From assembly GCA_003523185.1 (NCBI GenBank), contig DPGN01000086.1, positions 1-25,927 on the forward strand: 25,927 bases of DNA, in the 5' to 3' direction. The notes under the pieces are model-generated. The model searched no databases and was not told where the DNA came from. It saw nothing but the letters and a program-made list of their open reading frames with translations. Shown here piece after piece: positions 7,371 through 15,827 of this stretch. The stretch is from Halieaceae bacterium. GTDB lineage: Bacteria; Pseudomonadota; Gammaproteobacteria; Pseudomonadales; Halieaceae. The position numbers and the translations under genes are program-made. Every line of letters begins with the position of its first letter. The first letter of the stretch is position 1.

Positions 7371-9052
7371 ATTGCCTCAGGTGCAGAGACACCTAGAATT
7401 CTGAGACCACTCGCGATGACTTGTTGCGTCGCGGTCGCGAGTGCAAGCCGTGCGAGGCTGATTCCCCCATCCGCTTCCATTATCTTGTGCGCGTTATAAA
7501 AGGAGTGAAACTCCGATGCCACATCGCGAAGGTAGTTAGCCAGGGCGTGCGGTTCTAGGCGCCTAGTCGCCCCAGCGAGCACCTCGGGGTATTTACTGAG
7601 CACCAAAGCCAGCGACTGCTCCTCGTTACTATTGAGGAGTTCAAGGTGTTGAATGCCGTCGGCTGCCGTCCACTGTCCGAATTGCTCAAGTGCTTTACGT
7701 TGAACGCTACAGATTCGCGCATGCGCGTACTGGATGTAGTACACCGGATTTTCGTTACTTTTTGACAGTGCAAGGTCAATATCAAACGTGAGTTGGGAAG
7801 TTGCTGCACGTGCAGTGAGGAAGTAGCGTGTGGCATCCCGACCCGCCCAGTCGATGAGATCACGAAGGGTGACGTAGCTCCCGGCACGCTTGGATAGCTT
7901 GACCTCTTCACCGTCGCGCATGACGGTCACCATCTGGTGTAGGACGTACTCTGGCCAGCCTTCCGGAATATTTGTCTTCAGACCCTGTAATCCCGCCCTG
8001 ACTCGAGTGATGGTGCTGTGATGGTCGGCTCCCTGCTCATTAATAACGCGCTCGAAGCCCCGATCCCACTTGTTGTGGTGGTACGCCACATCGGGGACAA
8101 AGTAGGTGTAGCTACCCTCGCGCTTTCGCATAACACGGTCTTTGTCATCGCCAAAATCGGTTGTACGCAACCAAAGCGCGCCATCCTGCTCGTACGTGAA
8201 CTGATTGTCGATTAGTGTTTCGACTGTTTTCTCAACCGCGTTGGACGTGTAAAGCGACGACTCGAGAAAATAGTAGTCAAAGTTGACGTCAAAAGCTTTG
8301 AGATCTTCATCTTGCTCACGGCGGAGCCAGGCGACTGAAAATGCCTGTATGTTAGCCACGTCTGCGGGATCGCCCGAAGCCGTGACTGTGCGGTCTGCTG
8401 CATTCACGGTTTGTTTATTCTGATAGGCGGCGGCGACGTCTTTTATATAGTCACCCTGATAGCCATCGGCGGGCCAGGCGGTATCACCCGGCTCCACCCC
8501 ATCGATTCGGGCTTTCACCGACATAGCCAGATTACTGATCTGCTGCCCCGCATCGTTGTAATAGAACTCCCTATGCACCGACCAGCCGGCATTGTCCAAA
8601 AGCCTGCAAAGCGCATCCCCAATCGCAGCCCCTCGACCATGACCCACATGCAGGGGGCCCGTTGGATTGGCTGAGACAAACTCGACCTGAACGCGCCTTC
8701 CTTGCCCTTCGTTTGAGCGGCCATATTGCTCACCCGCTGTCAGGATGGTCTCGACAACAGCGATGTTGCTCGCGTGAGAAATATGAAAATTGATAAAGCC
8801 CGGACCGGCGATATCGCACTGAGCTATCACGTTATTTTGCGGTAGGCGCTCTATGATGGCTGTCGCCAAGTCGCGCGGTGGCATGCTGGCTTTTTTGGCT
8901 AGCACCATCGCTGCGTTCGTGGCCAAGTCGCCGTGCTTGGGGTCGCGCGTGTGGTCAACCTGGGGCGTCGGAAGCTCACCCTCTGGCAACATGCCTTCCG
9001 CTTGGATTGCCCGAATAGATTGCTCGATTAAATCAACTACCTGATCTTTCAT
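7367..9052 (-). CDS. argS: Arginyl-tRNA synthetase
   Basis: Charges tRNA-Arg with arginine in the cytoplasm (class I synthetase). The frame stays open to 9145, but I choose the ATG at 9052, giving about 561 residues, because MKDQVVDLIEQSIRAIQAEG aligns in style with known ArgS N-termini while the upstream 31 residues look like non-coding leader. The additional N-terminal domain is present (DPKHGDLATNAAMVLAKK). The HIGH motif reads HVGH within NPTGPLHVGHGRGAAIGD, and the KMSKS-like motif is KLSKR in GEEVKLSKRAGSYVTLRDL. The anticodon-binding DALR-type C-terminus ends in LRILGVSAPEAM, typical of the family. It lies 61 bases after priA and overlaps the SPOR gene by 4 bases. Confidence 0.97.
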   Translation of the reverse strand: MKDQVVDLIEQSIRAIQAEGMLPEGELPTPQVDHTRDPKHGDLATNAAMVLAKKASMPPRDLATAIIERLPQNNVIAQCDIAGPGFINFHISHASNIAVVETILTAGEQYGRSNEGQGRRVQVEFVSANPTGPLHVGHGRGAAIGDALCRLLDNAGWSVHREFYYNDAGQQISNLAMSVKARIDGVEPGDTAWPADGYQGDYIKDVAAAYQNKQTVNAADRTVTASGDPADVANIQAFSVAWLRREQDEDLKAFDVNFDYYFLESSLYTSNAVEKTVETLIDNQFTYEQDGALWLRTTDFGDDKDRVMRKREGSYTYFVPDVAYHHNKWDRGFERVINEQGADHHSTITRVRAGLQGLKTNIPEGWPEYVLHQMVTVMRDGEEVKLSKRAGSYVTLRDLIDWAGRDATRYFLTARAATSQLTFDIDLALSKSNENPVYYIQYAHARICSVQRKALEQFGQWTAADGIQHLELLNSNEEQSLALVLSKYPEVLAGATRRLEPHALANYLRDVASEFHSFYNAHKIMEADGGISLARLALATATQQVIASGLRILGVSAPEAM

Positions 9053-9113
9053 TGATGTCGCTTGATCTGCTGTGACGTGAAACGCCTTATCTGTTGGACC
9101 ATATTGTATCTCG

Positions 9114-11315
9114 TTAGAGCGTTTCCGTTGGATCGATTTCAACAAACCAGCTTACTTTTCGTCCTAATTTTTGCTGTGATCCAATGTCTCTAGCAGCCTC
9201 CAGCAGAGAATGGACCGCTCTTCGGGTCTGGGCGTGCACAATAATCTGATAGCGATACATGTTGGCGCGACGTGTCATCAGCGTTGGCATTGGGCCAATT
9301 AAGCGCACCTCGTCGTGGATCGGCAGTTGTTCACGAAGGGCATCTAAGAAATCTATAGCGTCTTTTTCCTGCTTGCTATCACTGCGAATCAAGCCCATGG
9401 CTCCCTTCGGTGGCAGGCGTAGTGCGTCTCGGCGCAGTAAGAGGGCCCGTGCTTGGTCCGAATAAGGCCGTTCGACAAGCTGCTGCATCATGGGGTGGTC
9501 TGGACTGCGCGTCTGTATCAAGACTTTCCCCGGGAGGCTGGACCTGCCGGCGCGTCCCGCTACTTGCACAAGCAGTTGAAGCAGCCGCTCCTCTGCTCGA
9601 AAATCTGGGCTGTATAGGAGGCTATCTGCGTCGACGACAACAACGCAGGTGACCCTCGGGAAGTCATGTCCTTTGGACAGCATTTGCGTGCCTAAAAGTA
9701 TGGCTGACTTAGCGTTGGCGATACCGTGTAGGGCTTGCGAGAGAGTTTCCATATTTTTGATGTTGTCACTGTCTATCCGGAATACCGGGGTCTTACTAAA
9801 GTGACGGTTCATCAAGATTTCAAGTTGCTCGGTGCCGATACCTCGACTTGTCAGGCGAGTGCTGTTGCAGTGATGACAGTAGGTTGGGGCACGCGTTTTG
9901 GTATTGCAGTAGTGACAGCTCAAATGCGGTGGTGTCCGATGAACGGCCATGGATGAGTCACAGTGTTGGCAGTCTGCAACCCATCCGCAGTCCTCGCAAT
10001 GCAGGCTATGAGCGAATCCCCTCCGGTTTATGAACAGGAGCGCCTGCTCGTTTCGCTCCAGTGCGCAGCGAATCTGATCGATCGCTTCATCTGATAATCC
10101 ACTGCTGAGCGCAAGGCCTCGGGTATCGATCAGAGAGATATCAGGCAGCGCACTCCCGTGTGGCCGTTGCATCAGCGCGTGATGCTGATACCGGCCCTGG
10201 TCGCAGTTGGCGATTGTTTCAAGGCTGGGTGTGGCGCTCCCCATAATAATGGGACAGTTGCAGATTTGAGCGCGTTTAACAGCGACATCTCTCGCCGAGT
10301 AGCGGGGATGATCCTGCTGTTTGAAAGACGGGTCATGCTCCTCATCGACGACAATTAGGCCCAATTGCCTGAAGCTACAAAATACGGAAGAGCGAGTGCC
10401 AAGCACGACGTGGGCAGCACCTGAACGCGCCATCGCCCATGTTCGACCTCGTTCAGCCTCAGTGAGTCCAGAATGTATGATCGGCACTTCACACCCCAGT
10501 GCAGCCTCGAAGCGCTGTTTTGTTTGGGGTGTGAGACCAATTTCGGGAATGATGACCAGTGCCTGATGACTCTTTGCTATGACCTCCTTAATACACTCGA
10601 TGTAGATCTCTGTTTTTCCGCTGCCGGTTACTCCCTCGAGCAGATGGGGTTTGAAGCCTGTCATTTGCGCTTTCAGCGTGGTGCAAATCTCTCGCTGTAC
10701 TTGAGTCAGTTTCACTGTCGATTTTGGCGAGTAAGCGGGGTGTTCCGCTAGCTTTTTTTCTACCAAGCCCGATTTGATGAGGGCCGATATCACCGCTGCG
10801 GAGAAACCCGCCTTTGTAAGGCTGGCAATCGGGACGGTGTGTTCGCCAATGAATTGAACTGCCGCCCGTTGTTTACTCGCTCTGGTGGGGATTTTATCAA
10901 TCGTTTCAGTGCCATGTGTGAGGGCGATGTGATCAGCTTCGGCAGTCCATGCGGAGCGTCCTTTGCGCTCTCGTGTCGCCAAGCCCATCTGCAATGCCTC
11001 GCCATGAGGAATGAGGTAATATTCAGAAAGCCATCGAAGTAACTGAAGTTGATCTGAACCAAGCAACGGCAGGTCGCTGTCTAGTAATGTTTCCACACAT
11101 TTGAGTGTTGTTGTGGCGGGGAGCTCACTCCGTCTTTCCTCGAGAAAAATCCCGATCACATCACGGCCGGCGAACGGGACTTTCACTCTCGCCCCCGGTT
11201 GGGGCCTCATTTGAGTGCCTGAGGGTGGTAAATATTCAAAAACCCGGTGTAGAGGCGATGGCACCGCGATTACCCACACAAGAGGGCTTGAATTGGCTTT
11301 GGGCTCTGGTATCAT
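9114..11315 (-). CDS. priA: Primosomal protein N' (replication restart helicase PriA)
   Basis: Superfamily 2 3'-5' DNA helicase that recognises stalled forks and D-loops and reloads DnaB through PriB/DnaT. The 733-residue length is normal. Visible in order: the 3'-DNA-binding N-terminal domain (PSPLHRVFEYLPPSG), Walker A GVTGSGKTEIY, DEEH box in VVDEEHDPSFKQQDHPRYSA, motif III GSATPSLE, an eight-Cys zinc region (CEDC...CQHC...CHYC...CHHC), motif V region GTQMLSKGHDFP and motif VI QVAGRAGR. The ATG at 11315 gives about 10 residues more than E. coli PriA; a GTG 12 codons inside is an alternative. It is divergent from rpmE with only 45 bases between the start codons, as in many gammaproteobacteria. 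Confidence 0.96.
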   Translation of the reverse strand: MIPEPKANSSPLVWVIAVPSPLHRVFEYLPPSGTQMRPQPGARVKVPFAGRDVIGIFLEERRSELPATTTLKCVETLLDSDLPLLGSDQLQLLRWLSEYYLIPHGEALQMGLATRERKGRSAWTAEADHIALTHGTETIDKIPTRASKQRAAVQFIGEHTVPIASLTKAGFSAAVISALIKSGLVEKKLAEHPAYSPKSTVKLTQVQREICTTLKAQMTGFKPHLLEGVTGSGKTEIYIECIKEVIAKSHQALVIIPEIGLTPQTKQRFEAALGCEVPIIHSGLTEAERGRTWAMARSGAAHVVLGTRSSVFCSFRQLGLIVVDEEHDPSFKQQDHPRYSARDVAVKRAQICNCPIIMGSATPSLETIANCDQGRYQHHALMQRPHGSALPDISLIDTRGLALSSGLSDEAIDQIRCALERNEQALLFINRRGFAHSLHCEDCGWVADCQHCDSSMAVHRTPPHLSCHYCNTKTRAPTYCHHCNSTRLTSRGIGTEQLEILMNRHFSKTPVFRIDSDNIKNMETLSQALHGIANAKSAILLGTQMLSKGHDFPRVTCVVVVDADSLLYSPDFRAEERLLQLLVQVAGRAGRSSLPGKVLIQTRSPDHPMMQQLVERPYSDQARALLLRRDALRLPPKGAMGLIRSDSKQEKDAIDFLDALREQLPIHDEVRLIGPMPTLMTRRANMYRYQIIVHAQTRRAVHSLLEAARDIGSQQKLGRKVSWFVEIDPTETL
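11288..11315 (+). promoter_or_regulatory. Candidate sigma-70 promoter of rpmE
   Basis: TTGAAT (11288-11293) and TATCAT (11310-11315) are separated by 16 bases, with TGG directly before the -10 hexamer giving an extended -10. The transcript would start near 11322, about 39 bases before the rpmE ATG. The -10 hexamer sits on top of the priA start codon on the opposite strand. This is a pattern match by eye only. Confidence 0.5.
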
Positions 11316-11360
11316 CCGCGCTCTTTTTCACTAGACACCCACAAGGTGCTCGAGGGCAAC

Positions 11361-11576
11361 ATGAAGGCAGATATTCATCCGCGTTACGAAGACATCACTG
11401 CACGCTGCAGCTGTGGCAACGAAATCAAGACGCGTTCAACGCTTGCGCAGGATATCACTATTGACGTCTGCAGTCGGTGTCATCCGTTTTTCACCGGCAA
11501 GCAGAAAATCGTTGATTCTGGTGGCCGAGTCGATCGCTTCAACAAGCGCTTTGCTGGTCGCAGCCTCAAGAAGTAA
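11361..11576 (+). CDS. rpmE: 50S ribosomal protein L31
   Basis: Small ribosomal protein of the central protuberance that bridges the 50S and 30S subunits. I choose the ATG at 11361, giving 71 residues starting MKADIHPRYEDITARC; an upstream in-frame ATG at 11346 would add five residues before the conserved N-terminus. GAGGG lies about 6 bases before the chosen ATG. Four cysteines (C16, C18, C37, C40) form the zinc ribbon, so this is the zinc-containing C+ form. The conserved HPFFTGKQKIVDSGGRVDRF stretch is complete. It is monocistronic: a terminator follows about 20 bases after the stop. Confidence 0.98.
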   Translation: MKADIHPRYEDITARCSCGNEIKTRSTLAQDITIDVCSRCHPFFTGKQKIVDSGGRVDRFNKRFAGRSLKK

Positions 11577-11594
11577 GCGCCTGATTTGGTTTGA

Positions 11595-11624
11595 AGACGC
11601 CGGCTTATGTCGGCGTTTTTTTTA
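11595..11624 (+). terminator. Intrinsic terminator of rpmE
   Basis: An inverted repeat ACGCCG (11597-11602) / CGGCGT (11611-11616) encloses an 8-base loop and runs directly into a tract of eight T residues on the plus strand. It follows the rpmE stop by about 20 bases. On the minus strand no T tract follows the stem, so it serves rpmE rather than the convergent ponA gene. Confidence 0.88.
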
Positions 11625-11642
11625 CCTTAAAAAAGTTTCGTC

Positions 11643-14051
11643 TCAGAACAACCCATCTAAATCCTCAGAGTCGGAATTATTCCGGCCGCGTTGATTGGTA
11701 GGGGTAAACTCTTGAAGGAAAACCTCCCACATTGATGAGGACTGGCTATCTGTTCGCTGTCCTGACTCCTTGTCGATTCGCAATCGGACAACCCCGCGCG
11801 GCATTTCTGCTGCGGCGCTTTCTGGTGGTAGGGCCACCCGCATAAAGTCGATCCAAATTGGTAATGCCGCGGTGCCGCCGAACTCCCTGCGGCCCATAAG
11901 ACTGTAATCATCAAAACCTACCCAGGTGGTTGTGACCAGATCCTTGTTATAGCCCGAGAACCAGGCGTCTCTTGGGCCATTTGTGGTTCCTGTTTTACCC
12001 GCGAGATCATTGCGTTCGAGGACGCGAGCGCGTCGCCCAGTGCCGCGTTGGATTACGTCTTCCAGCATGGAGGTCAGGACGTAAGTAACGCGCTCGTCGA
12101 TAATTCGTGGCGCCTCTCGGAAGTCGGGCTCGGGATCTTCCAGTAAGTCTTCGATTCGGGATGCTTCAAGGAACTCATCGTCCGATGCTTGCTGATCACA
12201 TGCAGAGCAGGCGATCAATGGGTCGGCCTCGTAAATGATATTGCCGTCAACGTCCTCAATTCTGTCGATGAGCCAGGGCTCAACTTTGAAACCGCCGTTG
12301 GCAATGGCTGTGTATCCGCTGGCAACCTCCAGTGGCGTGTAGGCATGGGTGCCCAGTGCGAGTGTCAAGTTGGGCTGCATGTCGTTGACATCGAATCCAA
12401 CCCTAGACGCCATTTCGATAAGCTTACGGACCCCGAGTTGCTGAAGGACGCGAATTGACACTAGGTTTCTCGAAAACGTGAGCGCTTCTCGAACGCGGGT
12501 TGGGCCGTAAAATCGACCACTATCATTTTCCGGACGCCACAAGTCCTCGTCGGTTAAGTTCCCCACTACGACAGGTGCATCATTAATCAATGTCGCTGGG
12601 TGGATACCGTTCTCGAGAGCGGCGGCATAGAGAAACGCCTTGAAATTGGAGCCGGGCTGGCGCTTCGCTTGCGTCGCTCGATTGAATTTTGACAGCTCAA
12701 AGCCCATGCCGCCCACGAGGGCCTTGATTGAGCCGTCGCTTGGGTCGAGCGATACAAGCGCTCCTTGAACGCGGGGCACCTGGGCGAGACGAAGGCCATC
12801 GTCTTTGTCGCTGACTCTGATCAAATCACCCACCGACAGCAGGTCGCTGAGAGCCTGAGCACTGCCGGTTCGTCTGTCTTCGTCCAAGTAGAGGCGAATA
12901 CGACGGAGATCCTCGCGCCAGGAGAGGAAGCCGTCACTTCCATCTCTCAATAGCACATGAGCCCCATCATCAAGCAGTTCGGTGACAATGGCGGGTCGCA
13001 AGTCAGCAATGACTGGCATGGCGCGAAGTGCGCTCCGCCAGCGCTTGTCTAACGCCTCGGCCGTTTCTCCCCCGAGTGGCGGATGTTGCTGTTCGGGTCC
13101 GCGCCAGCCATGGCGATTGTCATAGGTAATGAGTCCATCAATCACCGCGTCGCGAGCGGCCTGCTGCAAATCTCCATTGACGGATGTGTAGACCAAATAC
13201 CCGTCGGTATAGGCGCTGCTCCCTAGTCGCTCAACGGCAAACTGGCGTGCCATTTCAGCAACGTAGTCAGCATCTACCTCAACCTTCAGGCCATTAAACG
13301 ATGCAATATCGGTGCTCGCGACTGCCTTCTCGTGGGTCGCTCGGTCAATCATGTCGAGCGATAGCATGCGACCTAAAATCCAGTTTCGCCGGATTTCACT
13401 GCGCTTGGGGTTACTCAAAGGGTTATTGCGAGAAGGCGCTTGCGGCACCCCTGCCAACATGGCGTGCTCCGCGACGGACAGCTCGCTGAGTGATCGTCCG
13501 TAATACGTTTGCGCCGCCGTTTCGAAGCCGTAACTTCTGTGGCCTAAAAAGACTCGATTCACGTAGAGCTCTAAAATTTCTTCTTTGCTCAGGCGTTGCT
13601 CAATTTCCAATGCAAGGAGAATTTCTGTGAACTTCCGGATGAAAGTTTGATCCAGTGTTAAGAAAAAATTTCTTGCCACCTGCATTGTGATGGTAGAGCC
13701 GCCACTTTGCTTACTGCCAGTCGTCACTAACTCCGATACGGCACGTGCCAATCCGAGGAAATCGATTCCGGAGTGTTTAAAGAAACCGTCGTCTTCTGCA
13801 GCAAGCAGTGCGTCAATAAAGCTCTGAGGTAGATCCTCATAGCGTGCCGGTATTCTTTTTTGCTCACCGAACTGGCCAATCAGTTGTCCATCGGAACTCA
13901 TGATGCGCAGCGGTGTTTGTAATTTGATGTCGGTGAGTGCTTCTGCCTCAGGTAACTTTGGGCTGAGGTACAAATACAAACCGGCCAGCCACCACGCAGC
14001 GGCAACTGTGATCAGCATGAGGGCTTTTGCGCTTTGTTTGACTACTGACAA
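11643..14051 (-). CDS. mrcA: Penicillin-binding protein 1A (bifunctional transglycosylase/transpeptidase)
   Basis: Class A PBP (often named ponA) that polymerises and cross-links peptidoglycan in the periplasm, anchored by an N-terminal helix (about residues 10-30). The GT51 domain has the catalytic Glu86 in AAEDDGFFKHSGID, then GGSTITMQVARNFFL and EILELYVNRVFLG. An OB-like insert (roughly residues 300-430) follows, as in PBP1a. The transpeptidase shows Ser468-x-x-Lys471 (PGSNFK), SRN at 527-529 and KTGT at 686-689. The start is TTG at 14051: GGAG lies 9 bases upstream and an in-frame stop sits just two codons before it; the next ATG is at codon 12, inside the membrane helix. A 35-residue acidic insert containing CSAC precedes the KTG region. 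In Pseudomonas this gene is followed by pilMNOPQ; here it is divergent from aroK. Confidence 0.95.
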   Translation of the reverse strand: MSVVKQSAKALMLITVAAAWWLAGLYLYLSPKLPEAEALTDIKLQTPLRIMSSDGQLIGQFGEQKRIPARYEDLPQSFIDALLAAEDDGFFKHSGIDFLGLARAVSELVTTGSKQSGGSTITMQVARNFFLTLDQTFIRKFTEILLALEIEQRLSKEEILELYVNRVFLGHRSYGFETAAQTYYGRSLSELSVAEHAMLAGVPQAPSRNNPLSNPKRSEIRRNWILGRMLSLDMIDRATHEKAVASTDIASFNGLKVEVDADYVAEMARQFAVERLGSSAYTDGYLVYTSVNGDLQQAARDAVIDGLITYDNRHGWRGPEQQHPPLGGETAEALDKRWRSALRAMPVIADLRPAIVTELLDDGAHVLLRDGSDGFLSWREDLRRIRLYLDEDRRTGSAQALSDLLSVGDLIRVSDKDDGLRLAQVPRVQGALVSLDPSDGSIKALVGGMGFELSKFNRATQAKRQPGSNFKAFLYAAALENGIHPATLINDAPVVVGNLTDEDLWRPENDSGRFYGPTRVREALTFSRNLVSIRVLQQLGVRKLIEMASRVGFDVNDMQPNLTLALGTHAYTPLEVASGYTAIANGGFKVEPWLIDRIEDVDGNIIYEADPLIACSACDQQASDDEFLEASRIEDLLEDPEPDFREAPRIIDERVTYVLTSMLEDVIQRGTGRRARVLERNDLAGKTGTTNGPRDAWFSGYNKDLVTTTWVGFDDYSLMGRREFGGTAALPIWIDFMRVALPPESAAAEMPRGVVRLRIDKESGQRTDSQSSSMWEVFLQEFTPTNQRGRNNSDSEDLDGLF

Positions 14052-14205
14052 GCCTTAGGTCTCCGGCCTTAGTTTTGGGTGGAAATGCGACGCAGTCGTC
14101 ATACTTTCATTCATACATCTTAACTCCCAAGTCGCACTTTATCCCAACCTGTGTTGCAATAAATGACCACTAGTGTTGGCAGCCAGCCGACGAACGAGAG
14201 ATAAC
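14052..14205. promoter_or_regulatory. Divergent intergenic region between mrcA and aroK
   Basis: These 154 bases must contain the promoters of both mrcA (minus) and aroK (plus), since both genes start at its edges. I see an A/T-richer core around 14100-14165 but no pair of -35/-10 hexamers good enough to assign. There is no open frame that looks like a relic of the pilMNOPQ genes found here in relatives. Confidence 0.4.
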
Positions 14206-14727
14206 ATGCGCGTCTTTTTGGTCGGTCCCCCTGGGGCCGGTAAATCTACCGTTGGTAGGCACCTTGCCGCACACTTGCAGGCGACTTTTTTCGATCTTGA
14301 TGAGGTGATACAGGAGCGAGCGGGCGCAGACATCCCATGGATTTTCGATGTGGAAGGAGAGTCCGGTTTTCGTGATCGGGAGTCCGCTGTCGTCAAAGAC
14401 TTTGCATCGAGAGACAATGTGGTGATTGCGACCGGTGGTGGTGTTGTTCTTAGGCCCGAAAATCGCATCGTTATGTCGAGCGCGAGCACGGTTGTGTATT
14501 TGGAGGCGTCGTTATCGACCCTGGTGAGTAGAACTGAAGGTAAGACCAAGCGACCGCTGTTGGTGGGTAAGGATGTCATGAAGGTACTTCAGGAGATAAT
14601 GTCCGTACGTGCACCCCTCTACCACGAAGTTGCCGATATCACGGTCGCATCAACCGGTGGCTCTGCTAAAAGACTCGCAGGGGTCATCGCGGAAAAACTT
14701 ACAGCCTTCAACAGGGGTGAACCATGA
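14206..14727 (+). CDS. aroK: Shikimate kinase
   Basis: Phosphorylates shikimate at the 3-hydroxyl with ATP, step five of the chorismate pathway. The 173-residue product starting MRVFLVGPPGAGKSTVGRHL carries Walker A at residues 7-15, the shikimate-binding DLDEVIQ, the ESGFRDRES region, the IATGGGVV loop and the lid motif KTKRPLL. I choose the ATG at 14206, with GAGAG upstream, because the frame's earlier ATG at 14173 adds eleven residues ahead of the conserved beta-strand. The stop overlaps the aroB start by 4 bases (ATGA), so the two enzymes are coupled. Confidence 0.97.
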   Translation: MRVFLVGPPGAGKSTVGRHLAAHLQATFFDLDEVIQERAGADIPWIFDVEGESGFRDRESAVVKDFASRDNVVIATGGGVVLRPENRIVMSSASTVVYLEASLSTLVSRTEGKTKRPLLVGKDVMKVLQEIMSVRAPLYHEVADITVASTGGSAKRLAGVIAEKLTAFNRGEP

Positions 14728-15827
14728 GTTCCAGAGCACCAGAGGTAATGGTACGACTTGCCGCAGAGGGGGCTGACAGAAGCTATCCAATCCATATCGG
14801 TCCGAGCTTGCTTGCCCAGGGAGATCTGTTGCGAGCGCTTGTGGGCGATCGTAACGTTTGTCTCGTTACTAACGAGACTATTGCGCCATTGTTCCAATCA
14901 TCTGTTTTGAATGCTCTGCACAACAATGAAGCAGCTAGTCGCAAAGTGACTGTCGTAGAATTACCCGATGGCGAGGCGCACAAGACGCTTGCGTCCTATG
15001 AGCGCATCCTGACGTCCGCCCTGGAGGATAAGCACGAGCGCAGTACCGTGTTTATTGCGCTTGGCGGTGGCGTGATTGGTGACATGACTGGATTTGCTGC
15101 CGCTTCTTTTCTCCGTGGCGCCGATTTCATTCAAGTGCCAACGACGCTGTTGTCACAGGTTGATTCTTCTGTCGGTGGAAAGACAGGTGTCAACCACCCG
15201 ATGGGTAAAAACCTGATTGGCGCTTTCCACCAGCCCATCGGCGTCATCATTGATACTCAGACACTGGAGTCCTTACCCGACCGAGAATACGCTGCGGGCA
15301 TGGCCGAGGTTATTAAGTACGGTTTGATCGCCGACGCCAACTTCTTCGATTATTTGATTGGTCACACGGAAGCGCTGGTGAGGCGTGACGAAGCGCTGTT
15401 AGCCAATGTGATTGCACGATGCTGTGCGATCAAGGCAGACGTGGTGAAGCGGGATGAGCGCGAAGGTGGTGTTAGAGCTATATTGAATTTCGGACACACC
15501 TTTGGGCATGCGATCGAAAAGGAGCAGGGCTTTGGCGTTTGGTTGCACGGTGAGGCGGTGGCGGCCGGTATGGCCATTGCCGCACGGATTTCAGCCGGTC
15601 GCGGTGCTATCGAGCCCGGCACAGTCGCGGCGTTAGCCGGCTTCTTACAAGCGTTCTCCCTTCCTATCCATGCTCCCGATGGTATGGGTGTTGATGCCTT
15701 CATGTCTGCGATGCAGGGCGACAAAAAAGTTCAGGCGGGAAAAATCCGCTACGTGCTACTCGAGTCATTGGGGAATGCCTTTGTCACCCCATGCCTAGAC
15801 GAATCCGAAATAGCGCTCAACTTGTAA
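14724..15827 (+). CDS. aroB: 3-dehydroquinate synthase
   Basis: Converts DAHP to 3-dehydroquinate, the second step of the chorismate pathway, using NAD and a divalent metal. The 367-residue length is usual. Visible family blocks: nucleotide-binding LPDGEAHKTLASYERI, ALGGGVIGDMTGFAAASF, the long active-site stretch QVPTTLLSQVDSSVGGKTGVN then NLIGAFHQP, the metal ligands in AAGMAEVIKYGLI and NFGHTFGHAIE, and a later His in WLHGEAVAAGM. It overlaps aroK by 4 bases. In Pseudomonas a damX gene usually follows; here there is only a short leader before gltB. Confidence 0.97.
   Translation: MSSRAPEVMVRLAAEGADRSYPIHIGPSLLAQGDLLRALVGDRNVCLVTNETIAPLFQSSVLNALHNNEAASRKVTVVELPDGEAHKTLASYERILTSALEDKHERSTVFIALGGGVIGDMTGFAAASFLRGADFIQVPTTLLSQVDSSVGGKTGVNHPMGKNLIGAFHQPIGVIIDTQTLESLPDREYAAGMAEVIKYGLIADANFFDYLIGHTEALVRRDEALLANVIARCCAIKADVVKRDEREGGVRAILNFGHTFGHAIEKEQGFGVWLHGEAVAAGMAIAARISAGRGAIEPGTVAALAGFLQAFSLPIHAPDGMGVDAFMSAMQGDKKVQAGKIRYVLLESLGNAFVTPCLDESEIALNL

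Noticed and set aside
9053..9145. N-terminal extension of ArgS by 31 residues
   Set aside because: The frame is open, but the residues do not resemble any ArgS N-terminus and the ATG at 9052 matches the family start.
14052..14205. Specific -35/-10 pairs for mrcA and aroK
   Set aside because: Several weak hexamers exist, but none has both acceptable match and spacing, so no promoter position was assigned.
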